From positions 186,001-250,000 of the forward strand of contig NZ_QKKX01000001.1 in NCBI RefSeq assembly GCF_003434305.1: a stretch of 64,000 nucleotides of DNA, given 5' to 3'. The notes beneath the pieces are model-generated. The model did not search any database and was not told the DNA's origin. It saw nothing but the letters and a program-made list of their open reading frames with translations. This DNA comes from Micromonospora sp. MW-13. GTDB lineage: Bacteria; Actinomycetota; Actinomycetes; Mycobacteriales; Micromonosporaceae. Shown piece after piece: positions 38,731 to 47,915 of this stretch; the stretch's first letter is position 1, and every line of letters starts with the position of its first letter. The position numbers were made by a program, and so were the translations under genes.

Positions 38731-39357
38731 GTGAAGTTTTCCTTCCGCCCCACCGAGGGCGCCTTCTACGAGCTCTTCACCAGGGCCGCGCAGAACCTGG
38801 TGCGGGGTACCGAGCTGCTGAACGAGCTGGCGCTGCCCGGCGTGGACGTCCAGTCGGTCAGCGAGCGGCTCACCGAGGTCGAGCACGACAGCGACCAGAT
38901 CACCCACGACCTGTACAAGAAGATCAACTCTACCTTCATCACCCCGTTCGATCGCGAGGACATCTACCGGCTGGGTTCGCTGCTCGACGACGTGATGGAC
39001 CACCTGGAGGCGGTGGGCAACCTCCTCTACCTGTACGGCCTGACCAAGCTGCCGGCGCTGCCCCGCGAGCTGCACGAGCTGGTCAACGTGCTGGACCAGC
39101 AGGCCAAGCTGACCGCCGAGGCGATGCCCCGGCTGAAGTCGATGAAGGACCTTGAGGACTACTGGATCGAGTGCAACCGGCTTGAGAACGACGGCGACCA
39201 GATGTACCGGATGCTGCTGGTCCGCCTCTTCTCCGGCGAGTACGACGCCCTGACCGTGCTCAAGATGAAGGAGGTCGCCGACGAGTTGGAGGCCGCCTGC
39301 GACGCCTTCGAGCACGTGGCCAACACCGTCGAGACCATCGCGGTCAAGGAGTCCTGA
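38731..39357 (+). CDS. PhoU-like DUF47 protein (Pit accessory)
   Basis: 208 residues, GTG start. All-alpha PhoU/DUF47 fold: FYELFTRAAQNLVRGTELL, VEHDSDQITHDLYKKIN, FDREDIYRLGSLLDDVMD and EYDALTVLKMKEVADELE, acidic metal-binding-like motifs. In many bacteria this gene precedes pit and helps control the phosphate transporter. Cytosolic. The pit start is four bases after its stop, so they are cotranscribed. Confidence 0.92.
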   Translation: MKFSFRPTEGAFYELFTRAAQNLVRGTELLNELALPGVDVQSVSERLTEVEHDSDQITHDLYKKINSTFITPFDREDIYRLGSLLDDVMDHLEAVGNLLYLYGLTKLPALPRELHELVNVLDQQAKLTAEAMPRLKSMKDLEDYWIECNRLENDGDQMYRMLLVRLFSGEYDALTVLKMKEVADELEAACDAFEHVANTVETIAVKES

Positions 39358-39361
39358 TCCT

Positions 39362-40369
39362 GTGAGTCCCGAACTCATCGCCGTGCTGGCGGTGATCGCG
39401 GTGGCCCTGGCGTTCGACTACACCAACGGCTTCCACGACGCCGCCAACGCGATCGCCACCAGCGTCTCGACCCGCGCCCTGACCCCCCGGGTCGCGCTCG
39501 CCCTCGCTGCGGTCGGCAACTTCGTCGGCGCCCACTTCGGCGCCGGCGTCGCCAAGACCGTGGGTGACGGCCTGGTCACCCTGCCCACCGGGGTCGCCAG
39601 CCTGGGAGTGGTCTTCGCCGGGGTGCTCGGCGCGATCGCCTGGAACCTGATCACCTGGTACTTCGGCCTGCCGTCGTCGTCCTCGCACGCGCTGTTCGGC
39701 GGCCTGGTCGGGGCGACCCTGCTGGCCGCCGACGGCGTGGTGCAGTGGGCCACGATCGGCGAGAAGGTCCTCCTGCCGATGGTGCTCTCGCCTATCGTCG
39801 GCCTGACCCTGGGCTACCTGTTGATGCTGGCGATCCTGTGGATCTTCCGCAACGGGCAGCCGGGCAAGCTCAACCGGGGCTTCCGCTGGGCGCAGACCGC
39901 GTCCGCGGCGGCCATGTCGGTCGGCCACGGCATGCAGGACGCCGCGAAGACCATGGGCATCGTGGTCCTCGCCCTCTACACCGGTGGCTTCCAGAGCGAC
40001 AAGACCCACATCCCGGGCTGGGTGTTCTGGACCTCGGCGGCCATGCTGGCGGCCGGCACGTACGCCGGTGGCTGGCGGATCATCCGGACCCTGGGTCGCA
40101 AGATCATCGACCTGGGCCCGCCGGAGGGCTTCGCCGCCGAGACGGTGGCCAGCGCGGTGCTCTACTTCAACGCCCTGGTGCTCAAGGCCCCGATCTCCAC
40201 CACCCACACGATCACCTCGGCGATCATGGGCGTGGGCGCCACCAAGCGGCTCTCCGCCGTGCGCTGGAACGTCGCCGGCAACATCGTGCTTGCCTGGATC
40301 ATCACGTTCCCGGCCGCGGCGCTGATCGCCTGCATCACGTACCTGCTGGTCCGCCCGCTCTTCGGCTGA
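39362..40369 (+). CDS. pit: Low-affinity inorganic phosphate transporter (Pit)
   Basis: 335 residues, GTG start. PHO-4/PiT family: the N-terminal signature FDYTNGFHDAANAIATSV and the matching C-terminal repeat KAPISTTHTITSAIMGVG, with PSSSSHALFGG between; about ten TM helices. Moves metal-phosphate with protons across the membrane. In an operon with the PhoU-like gene behind a PHO box, so probably induced or modulated under phosphate limitation. A strong terminator follows. Confidence 0.94.
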   Translation: MSPELIAVLAVIAVALAFDYTNGFHDAANAIATSVSTRALTPRVALALAAVGNFVGAHFGAGVAKTVGDGLVTLPTGVASLGVVFAGVLGAIAWNLITWYFGLPSSSSHALFGGLVGATLLAADGVVQWATIGEKVLLPMVLSPIVGLTLGYLLMLAILWIFRNGQPGKLNRGFRWAQTASAAAMSVGHGMQDAAKTMGIVVLALYTGGFQSDKTHIPGWVFWTSAAMLAAGTYAGGWRIIRTLGRKIIDLGPPEGFAAETVASAVLYFNALVLKAPISTTHTITSAIMGVGATKRLSAVRWNVAGNIVLAWIITFPAAALIACITYLLVRPLFG

Positions 40370-40378
40370 CGGGCGTCC

Positions 40379-40410
40379 GGAGGGGCCCCTGCTTCGGCGG
40401 GGGCCCCTCC
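40379..40410. terminator. Bidirectional terminator after pit
   Basis: GGAGGGGCCCCTGC (40379-40392) and GCGGGGGCCCCTCC (40397-40410) around TTCG. Lies between convergent genes. Confidence 0.85.
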
Positions 40411-40414
40411 CTCC

Positions 40415-41383
40415 TCACTTGTAGTGCACGCCGATCTGCTCCCGGACGGCGTCCAGCAGGGCCATCACCTCAAGGGTGGTGGCGTGCGGGACCAGCGGGC
40501 TCTCGGTCAGCCCCTCGGCGAGGCAGCGCTGCACCTCGGCGGCCTCGTACTGGTAGCCGCCGCCGGTCAGGTCGGCGGGAATCGTCTCCGGGTCGGCCCC
40601 GGCCCGGTGCAGGGTCGCCGACGGCGGCCGGAAGAACGGGTCGGGCAGGTCGATCCGGCCGGTGGTGCCGGTGATCGAGGCGACCAGGGGGGTGACCCCG
40701 ATCATGCCGCAGCTCAGCGTCGCCACCGCCCCGGAGTCGTAGCCGAGGACAATGCCGGTGTTCTCGTCCACCCCCTCCGGGCCGAGCTTCGCCCACGCTC
40801 GGACGTGCTGCGGGACGCCGAGCAGCAGGTGGGCCAGGCTGACCGGGTAGACGCCCAGGTCGAGCAGGGCGCCGCCGCCGAGCGCCCGGGCCCGCATCCG
40901 GCTCTCCGGGGCGAACGGCCCGGCCGCCCCGAAGTCCGCCCGCACGCTGGTGACCTGCCCGATCGCCCCGTCGGCGATCAGCTCCACCACCCGCAGGATC
41001 AGCGGGTTCGTCCGCATCCACATGGCCTCCATCAGGAAGACCCCACGGGCGCGGGCCGCCTCGACAAGCTCGGTGCTGTCCGCCAGGTCGAGGGTGAACG
41101 GCTTCTCCACCAGCACCGCCCGACCGGCGGCCAGGCAGGTCATGGTGGCCTCGTGGTGCGCCGCGTGCGGGGTGGCCACGTAGATCGCGTCCACCTCGTC
41201 GTCGGCGGCCAGCTCCGCCCAGGAGCCGTACGCCCGCTCCGCGCCGTGCTTGTCGGCGAACCGCCGGGCGCCCTCCGGCGTCCGCGAGCCGACCGCCACC
41301 AACTCGGCCCCCGGCACCAGCCGGAGGTCCTCGGCGAAGCGGCCGGCGATGTGGCCGGTGGCCAGAATCCCCCAACGTGTCAT
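40415..41383 (-). CDS. Gfo/Idh/MocA family oxidoreductase
   Basis: 322 residues. N-terminal NAD(P) Rossmann fold (RWGILATGHIAGRFA), then the family motif VLVEKPFTLD (EKP) near residue 95 and a C-terminal substrate domain with GGALLDLGVYPVSLAHLLLG. Members act on sugars, inositols or trans-dihydrodiols; the closest look is to dehydrogenases of the trihydroxy/dihydrodiol type, but the substrate is not clear. Cytosolic. Confidence 0.88.
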   Translation of the reverse strand: MTRWGILATGHIAGRFAEDLRLVPGAELVAVGSRTPEGARRFADKHGAERAYGSWAELAADDEVDAIYVATPHAAHHEATMTCLAAGRAVLVEKPFTLDLADSTELVEAARARGVFLMEAMWMRTNPLILRVVELIADGAIGQVTSVRADFGAAGPFAPESRMRARALGGGALLDLGVYPVSLAHLLLGVPQHVRAWAKLGPEGVDENTGIVLGYDSGAVATLSCGMIGVTPLVASITGTTGRIDLPDPFFRPPSATLHRAGADPETIPADLTGGGYQYEAAEVQRCLAEGLTESPLVPHATTLEVMALLDAVREQIGVHYK

Positions 41384-41462
41384 GCGTTCACGCTAGTCGG
41401 GGGCGGTCCGGCCCCACGGCCGCCGGAGGGGCCCAGCCACCCGGCGGGACTAGGCTCGGCGC

Positions 41463-42296
41463 ATGACGATCGACAGCGACGGCTTCGCCGCCCCGCCGGC
41501 CCTGGTCGAGCACGCCCGCCGGTTCCGTGCCGAGGGCGGCCCGCCGGCGCGGCCCCGGGTCGCGGCCACCGTGCTGCTGCTCCGTCCGGCCGGCGCCGAC
41601 TTCGAGGTGTACGTCATCCGCCGCGTCGCCGCGATGACCTTCGGCGGCGTGTACGCCTTCCCCGGCGGCGGGGTGGACCCGTCGGACTCCCAGGCCCACC
41701 TCGACTGGGCCGGTCCCGAGCCGGCGGCCTGGGCCGGGCGGCTGGGCGTCGCGCCGGACGCCGCCCAGGCCGTGGTGTGCGCCGCCGCCCGGGAGGTCTT
41801 CGAGGAGTCCGGGGTGCTGCTGGCCGGCCCCGACGCCGCAACCGTGGTGGGCGACGTCAGCGGCGACGACTGGGAGGCCACGCGGCAGGACCTGGCGGCC
41901 CGCCGCCGGGGCTTCGCCGGCCTGCTCGCCGAGCGGGCGCTCACCCTCCGGTCGGACCTGCTGCTGCCGTGGAGCCGGTGGATCACCCCGGAGTTCGAGC
42001 CGCGCCGCTTCGACACGTACTTCTTCGTCGCCCTGCTGCCGGCGGGGCAGCGGACCCGGGACGTCTCCGGGGAGGCCGACCACACGATGTGGGTCCGCCC
42101 GGAGGACGCCCTGGGCCGGGCGGAGGCCGGCGAGCTGACCATGCTCCCGCCGACCCTGGTCACCCTGGCCCAGGTGGCCGCCGCCGGTGACCTCGCCGGG
42201 GTGGCCCGCGCGTCCGCCACCCGCGACGCCGCCACCCCGATCACCCCCCGCCTCGACCTCCCGGAGACCGGCGAACCCCGCTTCGTCCTCCACTAA
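41463..42296 (+). CDS. NUDIX hydrolase
   Basis: 277 residues from ATG 41463, six bases after TAGGCT (leaderless). Nudix box over AFPGGGVDPSD followed by AAAREVFEESGVLL. There is a long insert between the G-rich part and the REVFEE helix, as in the peroxisomal-type/NUDT19-like CoA and acyl-CoA pyrophosphatases. Hydrolyses a nucleoside diphosphate linked to another moiety. Convergent with pstB. Confidence 0.88.
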   Translation: MTIDSDGFAAPPALVEHARRFRAEGGPPARPRVAATVLLLRPAGADFEVYVIRRVAAMTFGGVYAFPGGGVDPSDSQAHLDWAGPEPAAWAGRLGVAPDAAQAVVCAAAREVFEESGVLLAGPDAATVVGDVSGDDWEATRQDLAARRRGFAGLLAERALTLRSDLLLPWSRWITPEFEPRRFDTYFFVALLPAGQRTRDVSGEADHTMWVRPEDALGRAEAGELTMLPPTLVTLAQVAAAGDLAGVARASATRDAATPITPRLDLPETGEPRFVLH

Positions 42297-42318
42297 CCCC
42301 ACCCCGCCCCCCACGCTG

Positions 42319-42393
42319 CGCCGATCTTGCACTTGCCGCCCGGACAAGGCGGGCACAGCTCCCGAATCGGGGACCGTAACTGCAAGATTGGCG
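42319..42393. repeat. GATC-arm intergenic hairpin (family A)
   Basis: CGCCGATCTTGCACTTG at the left pairs with GTAACTGCAAGATTGGCG at the right (to 42393). Shares CGATC-TG-ACTT with the elements at 26321 and 37466. Lies between convergent genes. Confidence 0.65.
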
Positions 42394-42421
42394 GGTGGGC
42401 GGGAGGGCGCGGAGCGGTGGT

Positions 42422-43198
42422 TCAGCCGAAGCGGCCGGTGATGTAGTCCTCGGTCTTCTTCTGGCTCGGGTTGCTGAAGATCTTCTGGGTGTTGTCGTAC
42501 TCGATCAGGCGGCCCGGGTCGCCGGTCTTCTCGATCGAGAAGAAGGCCGTACGGTCCGAGACCCGGGCCGCCTGCTGCATGTTGTGCGTGACGATGATGA
42601 TGGTGAACTTGTCCTTGAGCTGGAACATCAGGTCCTCGATCGCCAGCGTGGAGATCGGGTCCAGCGCGGAGCAGGGCTCGTCCATCAGCACCACCTGCGG
42701 TTCGACCGCGATCGTCCGGGCGATGCAGAGCCGCTGCTGCTGACCGCCGGACAGGCCCGCGCCCGGCTTGCCGAGGCGGTCCTTCACCTCGTCCCACAGG
42801 TTCGCCGAGCGCAGCGCCCGTTCGGCCGCCTCGTCCAGGATGGACTTCTTGCGTAGCCCGTTGAGCCGCAGCCCGGCCACCACGTTCTCGAAGATGCTCA
42901 TGGTCGGGAACGGGTTCGGCCGCTGGAAGACCATGCCGATCATCCGGCGCACGGCGGTGACGTCGACGTCGCGGTCGTAGATGTTCTGCCCGTCGATGGT
43001 CAGGTCGCCCTCGACCCGGGCGCCCGGCAGCACCTCGTGCATCCGGTTGATCGACCGCAGGAAGGTCGACTTGCCGCAGCCGGACGGCCCGATCAGGGCG
43101 GTCACCGTCTTCGGCTCGACGGTCAGGTTGATGTCCTCGATCGCCTTGAAGGCGCCGTAGTAGGCGGTGACGTTCGAGGCGTCGATGCGCTTGGCCAT
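42422..43198 (-). CDS. pstB: Phosphate ABC transporter ATP-binding protein
   Basis: 258 residues from ATG 43198 (the frame is open further). Walker [16 protein letters not shown], signature [16 protein letters not shown], Walker [14 protein letters not shown] and the Pst-typical [11 protein letters not shown] and [17 protein letters not shown]. Energises phosphate import through PstCA at the cytoplasmic face. Last gene of the pstSCAB operon; GAGGTACCACC lies before it. Confidence 0.97.
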   Translation of the reverse strand: MAKRIDASNVTAYYGAFKAIEDINLTVEPKTVTALIGPSGCGKSTFLRSINRMHEVLPGARVEGDLTIDGQNIYDRDVDVTAVRRMIGMVFQRPNPFPTMSIFENVVAGLRLNGLRKKSILDEAAERALRSANLWDEVKDRLGKPGAGLSGGQQQRLCIARTIAVEPQVVLMDEPCSALDPISTLAIEDLMFQLKDKFTIIIVTHNMQQAARVSDRTAFFSIEKTGDPGRLIEYDNTQKIFSNPSQKKTEDYITGRFG

Positions 43199-43218
43199 GG
43201 TGGTGGTACCTCCGGGGT

Positions 43219-44307
43219 TCATCGGCCGAGCCGGTTCCGGCGAGCCAGCAGCTTCGCCGCGACCGTCAGGATCAGCACGAGGGCGACCAGGGTCAGCGCC
43301 GCCGTCCAGGCCCGTGCCGGGGCGTACTTCGACGCGTCGCCGGCCTGCTGGTAGACGAAGAGGGCCAGCGACGACTGGTTGTTCTCGAACGGGTTGAAGT
43401 TGATCGCCGCGCCGCCGCCGGCGACGAGCAGCACCGGCGCGGTCTCGCCGGCCGCCCGCGCGACGGCGAGCATGACGCCGGTGACGATGCCGGGCAGCGC
43501 GGTCGGCAGCACGACCCGCAGGATGGTCTTCCACTTCGGCACGCCGAGGGCGTACGCCCCCTCGCGCAGCGGCGCGGGGACGAGGCGCAGCATCTCCTCG
43601 GTGGAGCGGACCACGGTGGGCAGCATCAGCACGCTCAGCGCGAGCGCGGCGGCGAAGCCGGAGAATCCCGGCCGCCCGTCGTTGAACACCGGCGAGACGA
43701 CCAGCACCCAGAACGCCAGCACGAACAGGCCGGAGACGATGGACGGGATGCCGGTCATCACGTCGACGAAGAACCGGATCGCGAAGGCGAACCGGCCGCG
43801 GCCGTACTCGACCACGTAGATGGCGCAGAGGATGCCGAGCGGGACGGTGATCAGCGCGGCGATGCCGACCTGCTCCAGCGTCCCGACGATCGCGTGGTAT
43901 GCCCCGCCGTTCGGGTCCCGGGCCCCGATGTTGTTCATCGAGGTGTTGAAGAAGTCGCCGTCGAGCCGCTCGACGCCCTTGCTGACCAGCGTCCAGACCA
44001 CCGAGGCCAGGGGCAGGACGGCCAGCACGAACGCGGAGTGGATCAGCGCGCTCCAGGTGCGGTTGCGGGCCGAGCGGCGGCCCTCGACGGCGTTGCTGGC
44101 CGCGAAGAGGCCGGCCAGGTAGAGCAGCGCGGCGACCACCACGACGAGGACCGGGCCACCGATGCCGGTGCCGTACACGACGGCGGCGGCGACCAGGAGG
44201 GCCGCCAGGGCGATCGCGGGCGGGGCGTACCGGGGGAGGCGTCTGGCCCGGAGCGTGGCCGGCTGGGCCGGCGGCCGGGTGCGGTGGTTGGCGATGGTGG
44301 TGGTCAT
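43219..44307 (-). CDS. pstA: Phosphate ABC transporter permease PstA
   Basis: 362 residues. An N-terminal extension with two extra TM helices, then the PstA core: [52 protein letters not shown] and the EAA-like loop [22 protein letters not shown]. Its ATG overlaps the pstC stop by four bases (ATGA), so the two are translationally coupled. Forms the membrane channel with PstC. Confidence 0.95.
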   Translation of the reverse strand: MTTTIANHRTRPPAQPATLRARRLPRYAPPAIALAALLVAAAVVYGTGIGGPVLVVVVAALLYLAGLFAASNAVEGRRSARNRTWSALIHSAFVLAVLPLASVVWTLVSKGVERLDGDFFNTSMNNIGARDPNGGAYHAIVGTLEQVGIAALITVPLGILCAIYVVEYGRGRFAFAIRFFVDVMTGIPSIVSGLFVLAFWVLVVSPVFNDGRPGFSGFAAALALSVLMLPTVVRSTEEMLRLVPAPLREGAYALGVPKWKTILRVVLPTALPGIVTGVMLAVARAAGETAPVLLVAGGGAAINFNPFENNQSSLALFVYQQAGDASKYAPARAWTAALTLVALVLILTVAAKLLARRNRLGR

Positions 44308-45398
44308 GCGGCCGACTCCGTGAACTCCCGGCGGCGGTAGATGATCGCCCGCGCGGTGATGTTGACGATCAACGTGATGGTGAACAGCACCAGGCCGGAG
44401 GCGATCAGCGCGCCCCGCCCGGTGTCGTTCGCCTCGCCGAACGCGTTGGCGATGTTGGCGGCGATGGTGTTGCCGCCGTTCTCGATCAGGTTGAACGAGA
44501 TGCCGAAGGTGATGCCGAGCGTCATCGCCAGCGCGATGGTCTCGCCGAGCGCCCGGCCCAGGCCGAGCATGACCGCGGCGATGATGCCGGGGCGGCCGTA
44601 CGGCAGTACCGCGGTGCGGATCATCTCCCACCGGGTCGCGCCGAGCGCGAGCGCCGCCTCCTCGTTGGCGGTCGGGGTCTGGAGGAACACCTCGCGGGAG
44701 AGCGAGGTGATGATCGGCAGCACCATGATCGCCAGGACCAGCGAGCCGAGCATGATCGACTTACCGAACGGGCCGTCGCCGCCGAAGATCGGGATCCAGC
44801 CGAAGTACTGGTTCAGCCAGGCGGAGAAGTCCCGGACCGGGTTGACGAAGATGTCCCGCCCCCAGAGCCCGAAGACCACGCTCGGAACGGCGGCGAGCAG
44901 GTCGATCAGGAAGCCGAGGGCGGTGCCGAGCCGGCGGGGCGCGTAGTGGGACAGGTAGAGGGCGATGCCCAGCGCCACCGGCACCGCGATGAGCAGGGCC
45001 AGCGCGGAGCTGAGCACCGTGCCGAAGGCGAGCGTGCCGATGCCGAACTTCGGTGCGGTGTCGTTGGGCGACCAGCCCTCGTACGTCCAGAAGTTCTCGG
45101 TGTTGGCGCCCAGGGCCGGTACCGCCTTGGCGATCAGGAAGACCGCGATGGCGGCGATGATCACCAGGACGGCGGTGCCGGCGGCCAGGGTCAGGCCGCG
45201 GAAGGCGCGCTCCGCGCCGAAGGCCCGCGCCCGGGGCAGGCCACCGCCGCCGCCGAGGCCGTCCCCGCCCGGGGTACGGGTGCTGACTGGTGACTCGGCC
45301 ACACGCGCCGAGGCACCGGCGGGCCGCTGCTGGCCTGATGAGGCCACGCGGATCCCGCCGGTGCCGGCGTCGGCCGAGCGGTGAGGGGTTTCACCCAT
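44304..45398 (-). CDS. pstC: Phosphate ABC transporter permease PstC
   Basis: 364 residues from ATG 45398. A Gly-rich cytoplasmic head of about 65 residues, then six TM helices with the PstC motifs [16 protein letters not shown] and [24 protein letters not shown] EAA loop (here [18 protein letters not shown]). [11 protein letters not shown] marks the external loop. In an operon with pstS upstream and pstA downstream. Confidence 0.95.
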   Translation of the reverse strand: MGETPHRSADAGTGGIRVASSGQQRPAGASARVAESPVSTRTPGGDGLGGGGGLPRARAFGAERAFRGLTLAAGTAVLVIIAAIAVFLIAKAVPALGANTENFWTYEGWSPNDTAPKFGIGTLAFGTVLSSALALLIAVPVALGIALYLSHYAPRRLGTALGFLIDLLAAVPSVVFGLWGRDIFVNPVRDFSAWLNQYFGWIPIFGGDGPFGKSIMLGSLVLAIMVLPIITSLSREVFLQTPTANEEAALALGATRWEMIRTAVLPYGRPGIIAAVMLGLGRALGETIALAMTLGITFGISFNLIENGGNTIAANIANAFGEANDTGRGALIASGLVLFTITLIVNITARAIIYRRREFTESAA

Positions 45399-45445
45399 CT
45401 GCTCGCTCGCTTCGAGTTGAGGGAGGTGGTGGTGTCGGGGTCGGA

Positions 45446-46552
45446 TCAGGAGAGGTTCTTGACCGCGGCCTCGACCTTGGTCCGGACCGATTCCGGCAGC
45501 GGGGCGTAGCCCAGCTCGGTCAGCTCGGCCTGGCCCTGGCTGCTGGCCGCGTGGCCCAGCAGGCCCTTGACCAGCGGCAGCTTGTCGGCGGCGAGGCCCT
45601 TGCCACACACGATCTCGTAGGTCACCAGGACGATCGGGTACGCCCCGGCCTCCTTGGTGTTGTAGTCGACTGACATCTTCAGGTCGTCGCCCTGGCCCTC
45701 GATCTTGGCCCCGGCGATGGTCTTGCCCGCGTTCTCGGCGGTCAGCTCGGCGAACTCGCCCGCGCCGTTACCGATCTTGGCCATCTTCAGGCCGGCGTTC
45801 TCGGCGAACGACCACTCCATGTAGCCGATCGAGCCGTCGGCGCCCTTGACCGAGCTGGCCACGCCGTCCGAGCCCTTGGCGCCGGTGCCGCCCGGGGCCT
45901 TCCACGCCTTGGCGTTCTCGAAGGTCCAGTCGGTGCCCGCGGTCTTGGCCAGGAACTTGGTGAAGTTGTCGGTGGTGCCGGACTCGTCCGAGCGGTGCAC
46001 CGTCTGGATGGTGGTCGACGGCAGCTTCGCGTCCGGGTTGTCGGCCTTGATGGCCGGGTCGTCCCACTTGGTCACCTTGCCGGCGAAGATCTTCGCCAGG
46101 GTGGCCGGCTTGAGCTGGAGGCTGTCCACGCCGCTGACGTTGTAGGCGACGGCCACCGGGCCGATCACCATCGGCAGGTGGATGGCCGTGGCCCCGGAGC
46201 ACTTGGCGTCGGCCTGCGGCTGCTCCTCCGGCTTGAGGGCCGAGTCGGAGCCGGCGAAGTCGGCGGTGCCGGCGATGAACGCCTGGATGCCGGCGCCCGA
46301 GCCGGACGGCTCGTAGTTGATCGTGCTGCCGGCGCACTTCTGCTGGTACGCCTTGATCCACTCGGCCATGGCGTTCTTCTGGGCCGAGGAGCCCTGTGCG
46401 TTCAGGGTGCCGGTGGCGCAGTCGGCCGCGGCGGCCGAGCCGGAGGCGGAGGCGCCGCTGGCGGGCTCGTTGTTGTCCGAGCCGCATGCACTGAGACCGA
46501 GCACCGCAGTAAGAGCGAGGCAGGCGATAGTGCCGTGCCGCTGGAGCTTCAC
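45446..46552 (-). CDS. pstS: Phosphate-binding lipoprotein PstS
   Basis: 368 residues. Lipoprotein signal with Cys23 in LGLSACGSD. Phosphate-binding signatures: LNAQGSSAQKNAMAEWI, YEPSGSGAGIQAFI, DFAGSDSAL and HRSDESGTTDNFTKFL. Captures phosphate outside and hands it to PstCA. First gene of pstSCAB, with a PHO box and TAGCTT -10 box upstream. Confidence 0.97.
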   Translation of the reverse strand: MKLQRHGTIACLALTAVLGLSACGSDNNEPASGASASGSAAAADCATGTLNAQGSSAQKNAMAEWIKAYQQKCAGSTINYEPSGSGAGIQAFIAGTADFAGSDSALKPEEQPQADAKCSGATAIHLPMVIGPVAVAYNVSGVDSLQLKPATLAKIFAGKVTKWDDPAIKADNPDAKLPSTTIQTVHRSDESGTTDNFTKFLAKTAGTDWTFENAKAWKAPGGTGAKGSDGVASSVKGADGSIGYMEWSFAENAGLKMAKIGNGAGEFAELTAENAGKTIAGAKIEGQGDDLKMSVDYNTKEAGAYPIVLVTYEIVCGKGLAADKLPLVKGLLGHAASSQGQAELTELGYAPLPESVRTKVEAAVKNLS

Positions 46553-46669
46553 CTGAGGGGTTTCCCTTCACGTTCGGACGGGCCGCTCCGGATGGGGGCC
46601 CGGGGAGGGCCGGCGTGACCGGCTGACCTGAAAGCTAGGAGTGCCAGGTAGCCGGATCGCCCGTCGGAA

Positions 46670-46686
46670 GTGAACGAGGAGTGAAC
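46670..46686 (-). promoter_or_regulatory. PHO box upstream of pstS
   Basis: GTGAAC at 46670 and 46681, 11 bases apart; on the coding strand GTTCAC repeats in the same direction as pstS. TAGCTT (46632-46637) downstream fits the -10, so the box covers the -35. A third GTGAAC lies at 46736, 55 bases (five repeat units) further up. Confidence 0.78.
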
Positions 46687-46845
46687 AGGTGCGGCCGGAA
46701 AAGTGGCCGTGGGCTGAGGACGGGTTGTCCAATTAGTGAACGCGCGGCCGAGTATCGCTATTAATACGATATTTCATGACAGCCGTTATCGCGTCGAGGC
46801 CTTCGCGTGACGTCGCCGTGACGCGGGTGACGCGGGTTCGGCGGC
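46687..46845. other. Gene-free stretch with AT-rich palindrome
   Basis: Between the pstS promoter and the end of mshD. Contains TATCG (46753) and CGATA (46767) around CTATTAATA, the most AT-rich spot nearby, and GTGAAC at 46736. No gene seen. Confidence 0.35.
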
Positions 46846-47772
46846 TCAGTCGAGGTGGTAGTTGACGTGGGCGCACCAGCGGGCGAAGCCCGTCCGCTCG
46901 TACAGCGCGACCGCCGCGGTGTTCGACTCGTCGACGTAGAGCATGACCCGGTCCAGCCCCCGCCGGTCCCGCAGGTACGCCAGTCCCGCCGTGGTCAGCG
47001 CCCGGCCCAGGCCGCCGCCGTGCGCCGCCGGGTCGACCCCGAGCACGTAGACCTCGCCGATCCGGGCCGACCCGGGCCGCTCGTGCACCTTGGTCCAGTG
47101 GAAGCCGAGCAGCCGCCCCGTGGCGGACTCGACGGCGAGCAGGAAGCCGGCCGGGTCGAACCACGGCTCGGCGAGGCGTACCCGCAGGTCGGCCGCCGTC
47201 CATCGGCCCTGCTCGGGGTGGCTGGCGAAGGACCGGGCGTTGAGCGCGAGCCAGGCGTCGTCGTCCGCCCCGGGGACGAACGCGCGCAGGACCACCCCGT
47301 CGGGCAGGCGCGGCTCGGCCGACAGGTCGGCCAGCGGGCGACGTAGCTGCCAGAGCACCCGGGCCCGGGTGAGGCCGAGGTCGACGGCCAGGGCGGCGGC
47401 GGACGGGTGGTCGCCGTGCGCCCAGGCCCGCACCGGCCCGTCGGCCGCGTCGAGCACTGCCCGGGCCAGCGCCCGGCCGGTGCCCCGCCGCCGACGGGTG
47501 GGGTGGACGGCCAACTCCACGCCGACGCCGGCCGCCGGGTCGGTGGTGTCCAGGTGGGCGTACCCGGTCAGCGTCCCGTCCGCCGCGCGGGCGGCAAGGT
47601 GGACGGCCGGGGCCTTCGGGTCGCGTAGCCGCAGCAGCGTGTGCTCGTCGAACGGGTCGGCCCCGTCGGCGTCCCCGGCCGCCCGGGCCAGGGCCAGCAC
47701 GTCGGCCGCCTCGGCCGGCGTCAGCGCCTCGTTGCGGGTCACCCGGTCGGTCGTCGGCTCGGCGCTGCTCAT
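46846..47772 (-). CDS. mshD: Mycothiol synthase
   Basis: 308 residues from ATG 47772, six bases after TACGGT (leaderless). Two GNAT domains: the first with [19 protein letters not shown], the second with YVLGVDPAAHGGGLGRALTT and LYVDESNTAAVALYERTGF, the MshD signature. Acetylates Cys-GlcN-Ins to give mycothiol, the actinomycete thiol. The neighbourhood (pst on one side, glnR on the other) matches the M. tuberculosis Rv0818-Rv0820 order. Confidence 0.92.
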   Translation of the reverse strand: MSSAEPTTDRVTRNEALTPAEAADVLALARAAGDADGADPFDEHTLLRLRDPKAPAVHLAARAADGTLTGYAHLDTTDPAAGVGVELAVHPTRRRRGTGRALARAVLDAADGPVRAWAHGDHPSAAALAVDLGLTRARVLWQLRRPLADLSAEPRLPDGVVLRAFVPGADDDAWLALNARSFASHPEQGRWTAADLRVRLAEPWFDPAGFLLAVESATGRLLGFHWTKVHERPGSARIGEVYVLGVDPAAHGGGLGRALTTAGLAYLRDRRGLDRVMLYVDESNTAAVALYERTGFARWCAHVNYHLD

Positions 47773-47915
47773 CCCGTAACCGTAACGGGTGCCCGTCCGG
47801 GCCGCCGGGAGCGCCGACGGCGGCGACCACCGCCGTGCCACCGGGAGCGGCAGCCGGGGCCGGGCTGCCGGCTCTGGGCCGGTCCCGGCGCCCGGCCCGC
47901 CGCCGGGGAGGGCGC

